Shown one piece after another: positions 1-8,113 of a DNA stretch of 40,515 bases. Under the pieces are notes generated by a model. It was not told the DNA's origin. It did not search any database and saw only the letters and a program-made list of their open reading frames with translations. Source of the stretch: Flectobacillus roseus (lineage in GTDB: Bacteria; Bacteroidota; Bacteroidia; Cytophagales; Spirosomataceae); the NCBI RefSeq assembly GCF_030056665.1, contig NZ_JASHIG010000051.1. One strand, given 5' to 3'. Each line of letters opens with the position of its first letter. Position 1 is the first letter of the stretch. A program made the translations under genes and the position numbers.

Positions 1-70
1 ATTCTAAAGAATTATAACATCACAACCTATCTTAGAATGTCGTATCTTCTTTTATCTTTTCTTACCAGCT

Positions 71-83
71 TTTCAAAGAACTC
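71..83 (-). promoter_or_regulatory. boxA-like antitermination motif in a leftward leader
   Basis: On the minus strand this reads GAGTTCTTTGAAA, which resembles the GTTCTTTGA boxA-like motif found in Bacteroidota rRNA leaders. It lies about 100 bases downstream of the nearer of two strong minus-strand promoters. No rRNA sequence is inside the window, so the identity of the transcript is inferred. Confidence 0.5.
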
Positions 84-182
84 TTTTTCTCAAAATAATT
101 AACCAACTTATCGTCAGTACCTTATCTCAAAAATTGTTGTCAAATCTCTTTCGATTTAACCGCTTCCCGTTGTTTGGGAGTG

Positions 183-214
183 CAAAATTAGTTGCTTTAT
201 TTTTAACTTCCAAA
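183..214 (-). promoter_or_regulatory. Strong Bacteroidota promoter, promoter-proximal copy of a tandem pair
   Basis: The minus strand carries TTTG (214-211), a 20-base spacer and TAATTTTG (190-183), an exact match to the -33/-7 consensus. The following bases (TGCACTCCCAAAC) are repeated after the second promoter 118 bases upstream. Transcription runs left, out of the window. The doubled promoter plus the boxA-like leader suggests a stable-RNA operon. Confidence 0.7.
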
Positions 215-300
215 TGTTTTTGAAAATATTTTTGAAATTTATTTTCGAAACTCACATCCTATCTTCTTCGCTACAACCTCTTTCCCGTCGTTTGGGAGTG

Positions 301-332
301 CAAAATTCCCACTTTATTCCCAACCATCCAAA
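301..332 (-). promoter_or_regulatory. Strong Bacteroidota promoter, upstream copy of the tandem pair
   Basis: The minus strand carries TTTG (332-329), a 20-base spacer and GAATTTTG (308-301), one base off the -7 consensus. The start-site region at 282-306 matches 164-188 in 24 of 25 bases, so promoter and initially transcribed region were duplicated together or conserved together. The rest of 1-521 shows no gene. Confidence 0.6.
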
Positions 333-473
333 TCTTTTTAACACTATTTTTAAAAGTTTTTTGTAAGTCGCTGATAAAAAGGGAAGTAAATGACAGAATT
401 TTCTAGCAAAATTATTCAACATTTCTAGCACAGAAACACCTTGTACAATTAATCAATAGAATAGTTATAAAAA

Positions 474-502
474 AAACCTCAACTTCATTAAAGCTGAGGT
501 TT
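474..502 (-). terminator. Rho-independent terminator of tyrS
   Basis: AAACCTCA (474-481) pairs with TGAGGTTT (495-502), and a run of A on the plus strand (467-476) becomes the T tract on the minus strand. It lies 20 bases past the tyrS stop codon. Confidence 0.8.
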
Positions 503-521
503 CATTTTATTGATATTTCTT

Positions 522-1826
522 TTATTCAACAATCAAAAGGTGATTCTTTTTACCTTTTCCTAATAATAGATACTTATTATTAAGCAAAGTAAAATCAATC
601 GGATGATTAGGATCTGGCACTTTTGACTTGTTTACACTTAAAGCATTTCCTTGAATAGCACGACGAGCTTCTCCTTTTGAAGCATATACCTCTCCATTAG
701 TTACAGTTGATACTAAATCAGTAATATTAGTACAAGCTTCATAATCTCCACGTGCGATGATTGTTTGTGGCACTCCTGCAAATACAGAAAGAATATCCTG
801 GTCACTCATTCCTTGTAAAGCATCGACTGTACCTTTTCCATAAAGAATTTCTGAAGCCTTTACTGCTATATTATAAGCTTCTTCAGAGTGAACACGGCAA
901 GTCACGTCTTTTGCCAAAGCTTTTTGCATAATACGCAAGTGTGGTGCAGCAGCGTGTTCTTCTTCGATAGCAGTGATTTCTTCACGTGAAAGTAATGTAA
1001 ATACTCTCAATAGACGGTGACTATCGGCATCGGCAGCATTTAACCAAAATTGGTAGAACTCATAAGGACTTGTCATACTTGCGTCAAGCCAAACGTTTCC
1101 TGATTCTGATTTACCAAACTTGGTACCATCTGCTTTTGTTACAAGCGGTGTAGTTAAGGCAAAAGCTCTATTAAATTCTACTTCTTCAGAACCACCTTCT
1201 TTTCTACGAATGATTTCTGTACCTGTTGTAATGTTACCCCATTGGTCAGAACCACCCATTTGGAGACGAACACCATTATTTTTATATAACCAATAAAAAT
1301 CGTATCCTTGTAATAACTGATAAGAGAATTCAGTGAATGAAATACCTGTTTCTAAACGCTTCTTTACAGAGTCTTTCGACATCATATAATTTACGCTAAG
1401 ATATTTTCCTGCTTCTCTCAAAAACTCTAGAAAAGAGAAATTCTTGAACCAATCATAGTTATTTACTAATTGGGCAGAGTTGTCGCCACAATCAAAATCT
1501 AAGAATTTAGATAATTGCTTACGGATTCCCTCTTGGTTGAAACGCAAAGTTTCTTCAGATAAGAAAGAGCGTTCTGCTGCTTTGAACGAAGGGTCGCCAA
1601 TCATACCAGTTGCACCGCCCACCAAAGCAATCGGTTTGTGACCGCAAAGCTGGAAGTGTTTCAATAACATGATTGTAGCGAGATTACCAATATGTAAAGA
1701 AGATGCCGTTGGATCGAAACCGATATAAGCGGTTGTCATTTCTTTTGTAAGTTGTTCTTCTGTTCCGGGCATCATGTCGTGGAGCATACCTCTCCAACGC
1801 AATTCTTCAATAAAATTCTTGTGCAT
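522..1826 (-). CDS. tyrS: Tyrosine--tRNA ligase
   Basis: Cytoplasmic class I aminoacyl-tRNA synthetase that charges tRNA-Tyr with tyrosine. The 434-residue protein has the usual bacterial TyrS length. The Rossmann catalytic domain shows the HIGH-type motif HIGN at residues 45-48, tyrosine-pocket segments YIGFDPT and GGSDQWGN (191-198), and the KMSKS-type loop KFGKS at 236-240. The C-terminal part from about residue 370 (EARRAIQGNALSVN) is the S4-like tRNA-binding domain. The start is an ATG. A -7 element (TAACTTTG, minus strand, 1903-1896) lies about 70 bases upstream and the terminator at 474-502 follows, so it looks monocistronic. Confidence 0.97.
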   Translation of the reverse strand: MHKNFIEELRWRGMLHDMMPGTEEQLTKEMTTAYIGFDPTASSLHIGNLATIMLLKHFQLCGHKPIALVGGATGMIGDPSFKAAERSFLSEETLRFNQEGIRKQLSKFLDFDCGDNSAQLVNNYDWFKNFSFLEFLREAGKYLSVNYMMSKDSVKKRLETGISFTEFSYQLLQGYDFYWLYKNNGVRLQMGGSDQWGNITTGTEIIRRKEGGSEEVEFNRAFALTTPLVTKADGTKFGKSESGNVWLDASMTSPYEFYQFWLNAADADSHRLLRVFTLLSREEITAIEEEHAAAPHLRIMQKALAKDVTCRVHSEEAYNIAVKASEILYGKGTVDALQGMSDQDILSVFAGVPQTIIARGDYEACTNITDLVSTVTNGEVYASKGEARRAIQGNALSVNKSKVPDPNHPIDFTLLNNKYLLLGKGKKNHLLIVE

Positions 1827-1895
1827 TTTGTGCTTAAGTAATTATGAGCAAACAGTGAAAGACCGTTTGTGTTTCTATAGATTCCAAATTTTCCG

Positions 1896-1903
1896 CAAAG
1901 TTA
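1896..1903 (-). promoter_or_regulatory. Probable -7 element for tyrS; gene-free stretch 1827-2233
   Basis: The minus strand reads TAACTTTG, a perfect TAnnTTTG, placing transcription start near 1889 and a leader of about 60 bases before the tyrS ATG. No good -33 element is seen at the right distance. The remainder of the AT-rich stretch up to 2233 shows no gene, tRNA or T-box-like feature that I can support. Confidence 0.4.
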
Positions 1904-2233
1904 GACTTTATCCGCAACAAATCCTTGTGATTATTCAACTGTATGAGTTTATAAAAAAAGAATAAGGAATGTATAATTTTATGGACTTACCTACTGCAAT
2001 AAGTGAAAATACTTAATTAAGCTCAAGCACTTATCACTAATTTGATTTACCACAAAATAAAATTCCAGCGATAGCAATCTAAACTATTGACTTTTACGTA
2101 TTTATAGTGTAATATTTAGTAATAAACATAAAATATCCCTAGCTACTACTCGTTAATTTTCTGACAATTCACCATAACTATTTGTAACACCTCCGATGTA
2201 CTATTTGTGCATCTGAAATAACCAGTTAATGCT

Positions 2234-2332
2234 ATGAGAACACTTTATGTTATTGTTTTGGCCATTTTGGCGTCAGGTGTTTTGTATTCCTTCAAAAGAA
2301 GGACTAGTAATGATGATCAGTTTAGATCTTAA
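2234..2332 (+). CDS. 32-residue single-pass membrane microprotein
   Basis: A short frame starts with ATG at 2234 and encodes 32 residues. It begins MRTLYVIVLAILASGVLYSF, a textbook transmembrane helix of about 17 residues, followed by a basic patch (KRR) and a polar tail (TSNDDQFRS). The positive charge after the helix predicts a cytoplasmic C-terminus. It is followed within 16 bases by a strong plus-strand terminator (2348-2381), and nothing else upstream on this strand would need that terminator. This is the main reason to accept so short a gene. I do not recognise the family; no Shine-Dalgarno is present, as usual here. Confidence 0.5.
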   Translation: MRTLYVIVLAILASGVLYSFKRRTSNDDQFRS

Positions 2333-2347
2333 TTTGTATAAGCAATG

Positions 2348-2381
2348 GGCTTTAGGATGGTTTTATCTTAAAGCCTTTTTT
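2348..2381 (+). terminator. Rho-independent terminator after the microprotein gene
   Basis: GGCTTTAGGAT (2348-2358) pairs with ATCTTAAAGCC (2365-2375), 11 pairs with one G-U, loop GGTTTT, then TTTTTT (2376-2381). The T tract is only on the plus strand, so it serves rightward transcription. It abuts the stop codon of the convergent thiN gene. Confidence 0.8.
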
Positions 2382-3042
2382 AATCCGTACACTCCATCAT
2401 CAGTAAATCCCCTTTTTTATAAGATATCTTTACGAATCCATCTTGATCGGCTTCGTTACTTGAACCTGTTCGGTAACCTAAAGTAAGTGCTTCGTCGAAT
2501 AGGTTATATTTCAAACCTGATGTTTGAATACCTTGTACATCACCTATTGGAATCAAAGAGATAGGTGTACCTTTTGTATACCACTTCTCAAATTGATAGG
2601 GCAAGAGATATATTTTAGAGTAATCATCAATCATGACAATTTTGAGCTGATCTCTAAAGCGGGCAACGTTTGTAATATTCGTCATCGTATGATCGGCACG
2701 GCGACCAGTGGCCCATACGACATTGGCGGCAGGAAAACCTCGTGCAATCAAATATTCAAAAGCTTTTTCTAAATCATGCTTTTCTTGATCGGGCGTGTGG
2801 ACGATTTCAATCGGATACTGGGCAGAACGAATGGCGTCAGTATCTAACTCGCGATCAAAATCACCGAGCAATACGTCTACTTTTATGCCTAATTCAAGAA
2901 CTCGGTGAATGGCAGAATCAAGTACGACAATAAGTGGTGACCATTCTAGCAACTGTCCAAGTAACTCTTGACTACAAGCTTCGCCGTTAGCAATAATTAA
3001 GGCAGGTTCTTGTTCGTCACGTATAATATGATGAGATGACAT
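2380..3042 (-). CDS. thiN: Thiamine pyrophosphokinase
   Basis: Transfers pyrophosphate from ATP to thiamine, giving the cofactor thiamine diphosphate. The 220-residue protein has the expected TPK length and order of motifs: ANGE at 18-21, GDFD at 60-63 (metal/ATP site), DQEKHDLEKA at 85-94 (family form DQxxxDfeKA) and TGRRADHTMTNI at 112-123 (family form GgRxDHtlaNi). The C-terminal half (from about 150) is the beta-rich thiamine-binding domain. It stands alone, convergent with the microprotein gene, and shows no TPP riboswitch upstream, which fits a salvage or final-step enzyme rather than a biosynthetic operon. Confidence 0.92.
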   Translation of the reverse strand: MSSHHIIRDEQEPALIIANGEACSQELLGQLLEWSPLIVVLDSAIHRVLELGIKVDVLLGDFDRELDTDAIRSAQYPIEIVHTPDQEKHDLEKAFEYLIARGFPAANVVWATGRRADHTMTNITNVARFRDQLKIVMIDDYSKIYLLPYQFEKWYTKGTPISLIPIGDVQGIQTSGLKYNLFDEALTLGYRTGSSNEADQDGFVKISYKKGDLLMMECTD

Positions 3043-3149
3043 AAATTCGAATGCGGATTTCGGATGTATAATTAAAGCGCTTTAAGCCATCAGCCATTGG
3101 CATTAGGCAAAAATGTTTTCATTTTGTCATGAGGAATTAATCTAGACTA

Positions 3150-3704
3150 TTACTTCCTGATAGCCTCCTCATATTCTGCTGGCGTATTAATACTTTTTAG
3201 CATTTGTGGATTAGGAGCCTGAATCAACTTAATCGGTTGCTGAGATAATACTCGCATAGCCGATTTTCTTCCTTGCTGATAGGCCTGTAATAAGTCTGAA
3301 AAAATAGTTGGTTCATAAATAGTAATGAGTGGTTCTGGGAAAAACTCATCAGGATTTTGAAAAGCTGTAGCTTTTTGAGATATATCTCTAGCGTCAATCA
3401 GATATTGAATCGTTTCATGAGTAACAAAAGGCATATCACATGCCACAGCCAACCAAGCTTCTTCGGGCTCGTGCTGAAAAGCAGAAAGAATACCCACCAA
3501 AGGACTATTCATTTCATGATAGGCATCATATATATAAGGATAGTCGCTATGCTGGTTGGCATTCAATGAAACAAAGACTTTTTCACAAAACTTCCCTAAT
3601 AACTCAAACAGATAAGCCTCTTGAGTTTTCCCATGATATTGAATCAATCGTTTTTCACGACCCATACGAGAACTTTGTCCTCCCGAAAGTATCAATCCAT
3701 TCAT
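3150..3704 (-). CDS. mobA: Molybdenum cofactor guanylyltransferase
   Basis: Nucleotidyltransferase that attaches GMP to molybdopterin to make the MGD form of the cofactor. The 184 residues begin with the signature LSGGQSSRMGREK (6-18), which holds the GTP phosphates, and carry the metal-binding ACDMPFV segment at 88-94. Length is typical. The start codon overlaps the stop of moaC by one base (TAATG), so the two are translationally coupled. A plain molybdopterin-requiring enzyme is not in the window. A general NTP transferase or MobA-like CTP enzyme is possible, but the moaC/moeA neighbours favour the cofactor role. Confidence 0.85.
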   Translation of the reverse strand: MNGLILSGGQSSRMGREKRLIQYHGKTQEAYLFELLGKFCEKVFVSLNANQHSDYPYIYDAYHEMNSPLVGILSAFQHEPEEAWLAVACDMPFVTHETIQYLIDARDISQKATAFQNPDEFFPEPLITIYEPTIFSDLLQAYQQGRKSAMRVLSQQPIKLIQAPNPQMLKSINTPAEYEEAIRK

Positions 3705-4195
3705 TAGGCTTTATAATCGCTTTTCCCTCCAGTTTTTGACAAGAGTTTGGTTTCTTTAATCACTAAATCATGGGAAAAAGCTTTACACATATCATATACA
3801 GTCAATGCGGCAATGGTTGCACCTGTTAGGGCTTCCATTTCGACACCAGTTTTGGCTGTTAAAGTACACGTACAATCAATGATAACATCGTTGCCTTGTA
3901 TTTCGATATTGAATTTACATGAATCCAACCCTAATGGATGACATAGAGGAATTAAATCTGATGTCTTTTTGGCTCCCATTGTTCCAGCAATAATAGCAGT
4001 TTGGAAAACCGCCCCTTTTTTAGTTTGAATATCGCCATTGACAAATTGCGCCACAATTTCGGGCGTGAGTGCTATAATACTTCTGGCAGTTGCGGTGCGT
4101 TTGGTAATAGTTTTGCCCGAAACATCCACCATAGAAGGGTTATGCTGAGTATCTAAATGTGAAAAGTCTTTATTTTCTGATTGTTCTTGTGTCAT
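3704..4195 (-). CDS. moaC: Cyclic pyranopterin monophosphate synthase
   Basis: Acts with MoaA in the first step of molybdenum cofactor synthesis, making cyclic pyranopterin monophosphate. The protein contains MVDVSGK, the KKGAVFQTAIIAGTMGAKKT core, LCHPL with the conserved His, and GVEMEALTG followed by YDMCKA with the catalytic Asp and Lys. An in-frame upstream ATG at 4270 would add 25 residues unlike any MoaC, and a -7 element sits at 4219-4212, so I start at 4195 (163 residues, the family length). It diverges from moeA and overlaps mobA by one base. Confidence 0.93.
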   Translation of the reverse strand: MTQEQSENKDFSHLDTQHNPSMVDVSGKTITKRTATARSIIALTPEIVAQFVNGDIQTKKGAVFQTAIIAGTMGAKKTSDLIPLCHPLGLDSCKFNIEIQGNDVIIDCTCTLTAKTGVEMEALTGATIAALTVYDMCKAFSHDLVIKETKLLSKTGGKSDYKA

Positions 4196-4211
4196 TGCGC
4201 TATGTTTTTTA

Positions 4212-4219
4212 CAAAAATA
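4212..4219 (-). promoter_or_regulatory. -7 element for moaC-mobA
   Basis: The minus strand reads TATTTTTG (TAnnTTTG). Initiation about 7 bases on would be near 4205, only about 10 bases before the ATG at 4195 and downstream of the longer possible start at 4270. It therefore supports the short moaC start. No clear -33 element was found. Confidence 0.35.
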
Positions 4220-4314
4220 CAGGACGCCTCCGCAAAAGGTGAGGTAAATTGTAGAAATTTGTCTTTTCAAGTTTTATCATAAAAGGAAAAAAGCTAAAAA
4301 ACATTCTCAATGTT

Positions 4315-5523
4315 ATGATAACATCACAGGAGGCTTACCAGATTATTCAACAATATACATTTCCAAAGCAAAACGAAAAAGTAGCTTTGCTAAGTTCAAA
4401 TGGCAGAATATTAGCCGAAAGCATTACGGCTGACCGAGACTTCCCTCCTTTTAATCGGGTAGCGATGGATGGTATTGCCTTTGCTTATAAAGGTATTAAT
4501 CCAGCAGCAATCCCAGTCGAGCAAACTCAGTTTGCAGGTGAAACGCAAAAACAGCTTCAAGATACACATGCCTGTATCGAAATTATGACAGGAGCCATTT
4601 TGCCTTTGGGTTGCGATACGGTGGTACGGTATGAGGACATCCTTGTAGAAGAAATAGAGGGGAAAAAAGTAGCTAAAATTACGATTCCATTTGAAGAAAT
4701 TACTCGTGGGCAAAATGTACACCGACAAGGTTCTGACAAAATCGCTGGACAAACGCTATTAGAAGCAGGTATCAGAATTAGTCCAGCCGAAATTGCCGTA
4801 ATGGCATCAGTCGGTAAGCAAGAGGTACAGGTAGTAGCATCGCCGAAAGTGGCGGTGATTTCAACGGGTGACGAATTAGTAGATATTTCGGTAAAGCCCG
4901 AAAGCCATCAAATTCGTATGTCAAACTCTTATATGTTGGCAGCGGCTTTACAAACTTGGAGCATCAAAGCGCAATTGTTTCATTTGACCGACGACCCTGA
5001 AGTATTAACGGAAAAGCTAACTCAAATTTTAGAAGAGCATGACGTCATTTTGCTAAGCGGTGGTGTTTCGGCAGGAAAGAAAGATTATGTTCCTGAAATA
5101 TTAGCTCAATTGGGTGTCAAAAAATGTTTTCATAAAGTAGCCCAAAAGCCAGGAAAACCATTTTGGTTTGGAGTAAAGGATATTGAACATAGCGAAGGCA
5201 CAAAATTGGTTTTTGCTCTTCCAGGCAATCCTGTTTCTACTTTCTTGTGCTTTTGCAAATATGCTTTACCCGTAATTGCACAGCAAAAGCCTAGAGTAGA
5301 GCAAGTGAGTTTGGCAAAAGAGGTGTTTTTCAAACCAGCGCTTACGTATTTTGCACCAGCACAGGTATATTTTGAAAATGGGAAAATATTGGCTATTCCG
5401 TTTGAGGGCAGTGGCTCGGCAGATTTTGCCAATTTGACCAACTGTGATGGATTTGTGGAACTGTCGTCTGAAAAATCTCATTTTGAAATTGGAGAAATAG
5501 TAAATTTCATACGTTTTCGTTAA
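4315..5523 (+). CDS. moeA: Molybdopterin molybdenumtransferase
   Basis: Inserts molybdate into adenylylated molybdopterin, the last common step of Moco synthesis. The 402 residues have the MoeA domain order: N-terminal linker, the PPFNRVAMDGIAF segment (about 43-55), a beta-barrel domain with the MTGA and RQGSDK motifs, the MPT-binding domain with STGDEL and LSGGVSAGKKDYV, the KPGKP and LPGNPVS motifs, and a C-terminal beta domain. Divergent from moaC-mobA with a 119-base shared upstream region. moaA, moaE, moaD and mog are not in this window and must lie elsewhere. Confidence 0.95.
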   Translation: MITSQEAYQIIQQYTFPKQNEKVALLSSNGRILAESITADRDFPPFNRVAMDGIAFAYKGINPAAIPVEQTQFAGETQKQLQDTHACIEIMTGAILPLGCDTVVRYEDILVEEIEGKKVAKITIPFEEITRGQNVHRQGSDKIAGQTLLEAGIRISPAEIAVMASVGKQEVQVVASPKVAVISTGDELVDISVKPESHQIRMSNSYMLAAALQTWSIKAQLFHLTDDPEVLTEKLTQILEEHDVILLSGGVSAGKKDYVPEILAQLGVKKCFHKVAQKPGKPFWFGVKDIEHSEGTKLVFALPGNPVSTFLCFCKYALPVIAQQKPRVEQVSLAKEVFFKPALTYFAPAQVYFENGKILAIPFEGSGSADFANLTNCDGFVELSSEKSHFEIGEIVNFIRFR

Positions 5524-5540
5524 ATTGAATTTTTCTCATA

Positions 5541-5570
5541 AGAGCAATAGGCTACTGCGCTTATTGCTCT
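5541..5570 (+). terminator. Hairpin after moeA
   Basis: AGAGCAATA (5541-5549) pairs perfectly with TATTGCTCT (5562-5570) and is followed by TGTACTTTTT. It lies 17 bases after the moeA stop. The T tract is weak, so it may be a leaky terminator between moeA and the epimerase gene. The 13 bases GAGCAATAGGCTA recur at 6659-6671 after the epimerase gene. Confidence 0.5.
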
Positions 5571-5616
5571 TGTACTTTTTGATATTACTTACTTCATTCA
5601 ACCCAATTTTTTGATT

Positions 5617-6630
5617 ATGAAACTGGTACTTCACACTTTTCAATTACCCCTAAAACACACATTTACGATTACTCACGAGTCGCGAGATATACAACCAACT
5701 TTGATTGTCGAACTACAAGATGGTGATTTTAGAGGATTTGGTGAGGCTACAGAAACGCCATATTATGGCGTGACTATGGACAAAATGACTGCTCAATTGG
5801 AATCAGTGAGAGACTTTGTAGAAAGCTATGATTTGCAAGACCCAAAACAATTTTGGGAAGATGTATTTCCTTATTTAAAGGATGAACATCCTTTTGCATT
5901 GTGTGCGTTGGATATTGCGGCTAATGACCTTTGGGCTAAGAAAAAGGGATTACCTCTATACAAAGCTTGGGGACTAGACCCTAGCAATAATCCTATTACT
6001 GATTACACTATCGGGATAGATACTTTGGAAAAAATGGTGGATAAAATGCAAGAAGTGCCTTTTCCATTATATAAAATCAAATTAGGCACCAAAGAAGATA
6101 TCAAGATTGTACAAGAGTTGCGCAAGCATACAGACGCCGTATTCAGAGTAGATGCCAATACCGCTTGGAGCGTGGAAGAAACAATACAAAATGCGATTGC
6201 CTTAAAGGATTTGGGTGTTGAGTTTATCGAACAACCGATGAAAGCAGATAACTGGGAAGGAATGAAAAAGGTATTTGCAGAATCAGTACTCCCGATTATT
6301 GCTGACGAAAGTTGTATTGTAGAAGAAGACGTTGCGAGATGTTATGGCTTTTTTCATGGCGTAAATATTAAATTGATGAAATGCGGGGGGCTTACTCCTG
6401 CCCTGCGCATGATTGCTCATGCCAAAAAGCTAGGCTTGAAAGTGATGGTAGGCTGTATGACCGAATCGAATGTAGGTTGCTCGGCTATTGCTCAGCTGTT
6501 GCCATTATTGGATTATGTTGATATGGACGGCATCTTGTTGGTTGATGATCAAATCTCAACAGGAGTTGTCATTGATTATGGTAAAGTGATTTATGCTGAT
6601 GAAAATGGAACTGGCGCCAATTTAAAATGA
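5617..6630 (+). CDS. Dipeptide epimerase (enolase superfamily, L-Ala-D/L-Glu epimerase type)
   Basis: Cytoplasmic enzyme that inverts an alpha-carbon of a dipeptide, classically L-Ala-D-Glu from murein. I start at ATG 5617 (337 residues); an in-frame TTG at 5611 is less likely. Catalytic features of the family are all visible: KIK at 153-155 (first catalytic Lys 155), metal ligands Asp179, Glu205 and Asp230, the second catalytic Lys near 252-255 (IKLMK), MTESNVG at 281-287, and DMD at 302-304, the C-terminal DxD that binds the substrate amino group. Bacteroidota members of this family differ in dipeptide preference, so the exact substrate is open. Downstream wall-peptide genes support a recycling role. 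Confidence 0.9.
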   Translation: MKLVLHTFQLPLKHTFTITHESRDIQPTLIVELQDGDFRGFGEATETPYYGVTMDKMTAQLESVRDFVESYDLQDPKQFWEDVFPYLKDEHPFALCALDIAANDLWAKKKGLPLYKAWGLDPSNNPITDYTIGIDTLEKMVDKMQEVPFPLYKIKLGTKEDIKIVQELRKHTDAVFRVDANTAWSVEETIQNAIALKDLGVEFIEQPMKADNWEGMKKVFAESVLPIIADESCIVEEDVARCYGFFHGVNIKLMKCGGLTPALRMIAHAKKLGLKVMVGCMTESNVGCSAIAQLLPLLDYVDMDGILLVDDQISTGVVIDYGKVIYADENGTGANLK

Positions 6631-6638
6631 TTTTGGCT

Positions 6639-6655
6639 GCATTAAGCTTTAATGC
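6639..6655 (+). terminator. Short hairpin after the epimerase gene
   Basis: GCATTAA (6639-6645) and TTAATGC (6649-6655) form a seven-pair hairpin with loop GCT, nine bases after the epimerase stop codon. It lacks a T tract, so termination is uncertain. Confidence 0.3.
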
Positions 6656-6752
6656 TTTGAGCAATAGGCTAAAAATTAAACGTACATGTTCCAAATTCTT
6701 AGAGTATGTGTAAAAATTTTATTTGGCACGTATCAGAAAAACAAATTTTCTC

Positions 6753-6900
6753 TTCGCCACACCTTACTTTTCTTCACTAGGCGTGCCCGTCTAACACAAG
6801 AAAAGTAACCGCGCGGCGGCCGCAAAAGAAAGTCAAGAAATTCTAATCGGAGTGGCGAACCACCTCGCCTGCGGCTCAAACAGTAGGATTTCGAAAAACA
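6753..6900. repeat. GC-rich nested inverted-repeat element
   Basis: This part of the 376-base gap between the epimerase and PLP genes is clearly richer in G+C than its surroundings (GCGCGGCGGCCGC near 6811-6823). TTCGCCAC (6753-6760) pairs with GTGGCGAA (6853-6860), enclosing TTACTTTTCTT (6764-6774) paired with AAGAAAAGTAA (6798-6808). No convincing reading frame was found. It looks like a dispersed structured repeat or a structured RNA rather than a gene. The flanks (6656-6752 and 6901-7006) show nothing further. Confidence 0.45.
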
Positions 6901-7006
6901 ATTACAAACTTTCTCATTACTAATAATTTATAAAATTTAAACATATTCGTATTATAAAGTTGACTTATAAACACTCTCTTAATTACGTTTTATCCAAAGT
7001 GAAATC

Positions 7007-8065
7007 ATGATTTTTTATTCATCCAAAATACCAAGTAATACGCTCCAAACGATAGACCAAGATTACTATTGGTTTAGTGGTACGGCCTATTTGGGAATTG
7101 CACAGCATCCTACTTTCAAACGAAATCTGATTGAATCTTTGGTTCAGTGGGGAAGTTCTTGGGGAAGTTCAAGAAACAATAACGTACGTCTTTCTATCTA
7201 TGAAGAGGCCGAGCAAGCTCTAGCCCAATTTTTTGGTGCACCTGCCGCATTGACGGTTGCTTCGGGTATGTCGGCGGGACAGGTGACGGTATCGTATTAT
7301 CAAAGCTTGGAATATCATGTTGAAATAGCACCCAAAACACACCCTGCTCTTTGGCCACACCACAAGCACTTGCCAATTGATTCTTATGAAGAATGGGCGA
7401 GTACGATTTCAGAAAATATTTCGAAAAATCTTGCTGAAAAAATTGTAATTTGTTCTGACTCAGTAGGCTCGCCGTATGTCGAAGACTTTGATTTTAGTTG
7501 GATTAAAACTTTACCAAAAAATAAAGAAATCGTCGTTGTAATTGATGCTTCGCATAGCTTGGGTATTCAACATGTAGCGGACTTTTTGGGTTTTGAACCA
7601 GACTTTAACGACAATATTCATTTAATTGTGACAGGCTCGCTTAACAAAGCTATGGGTATGACTGGTGGTGTGATTTTGGGTAAACCCGAAATTATCAATC
7701 ATCTCCGCCACACGCCTATGTTTGCGGGAGCCTCACCCATGATGCCTGCATTATTGGATGCCTTTATGCTTAGTACAGGATTGTATTATGAGCAAAAAGA
7801 AAAGCTCCAAAAGAATATCCAATATTTTACAGAAAACCTTGAAGTTGATTACTTGGATACTATCAAAAACTACCCTGCCTTTTGTACCCACCGAGAAGGA
7901 TTACACGACTTTTTGAAAAACCATGGAGTCATGACATCCTGCTTCCCTTATCCTACGGTACATGACAAACCCGTGAGCCGTTTGGTGATTAGTGCGATGC
8001 ACAATGAAGACGAACTTTTGTATTTAGCTCAATTGTGCAACCAATTTGCTAAAATAACAGGATAA
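7007..8065 (+). CDS. PLP-dependent aminotransferase, alpha-oxoamine synthase-like fold
   Basis: Fold-type I pyridoxal-phosphate enzyme of 352 residues. The cofactor-binding pattern is present: an ASGMSAG loop (85-91), Asp180 and His183 in VIDASHSLG, and the probable Schiff-base Lys214 in GSLNKAMGMTGG. The arrangement resembles 7-keto-8-aminopelargonate synthase and its relatives, but the protein is shorter than the usual 390 or so residues and lacks their N-terminal region. No biotin genes are near. Its neighbours are a dipeptide epimerase and wall-peptide hydrolases, so a role in handling amino acids released from peptides is plausible but inferred. The reaction cannot be named from sequence. 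Confidence 0.75.
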   Translation: MIFYSSKIPSNTLQTIDQDYYWFSGTAYLGIAQHPTFKRNLIESLVQWGSSWGSSRNNNVRLSIYEEAEQALAQFFGAPAALTVASGMSAGQVTVSYYQSLEYHVEIAPKTHPALWPHHKHLPIDSYEEWASTISENISKNLAEKIVICSDSVGSPYVEDFDFSWIKTLPKNKEIVVVIDASHSLGIQHVADFLGFEPDFNDNIHLIVTGSLNKAMGMTGGVILGKPEIINHLRHTPMFAGASPMMPALLDAFMLSTGLYYEQKEKLQKNIQYFTENLEVDYLDTIKNYPAFCTHREGLHDFLKNHGVMTSCFPYPTVHDKPVSRLVISAMHNEDELLYLAQLCNQFAKITG

Positions 8066-8113
8066 GGATTTCAAAAGAAAACTGTATTATCGGGAAAAAT
8101 TGTAAAACACTAT

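Noticed and set aside
2380..3149. A TPP riboswitch near thiN
   Set aside because: The conserved CTGAGA and ACCTGA-type elements are missing from the upstream sequence.
5542..6671. The 13-base direct repeat GAGCAATAGGCTA flanking the epimerase gene, as possible attachment sites
   Set aside because: Too short, no integrase nearby, and the gene between has ordinary composition.
7007..8065. A biotin-synthesis bioF gene
   Set aside because: The fold matches the alpha-oxoamine synthase group, but the length is short and no other biotin gene is present.
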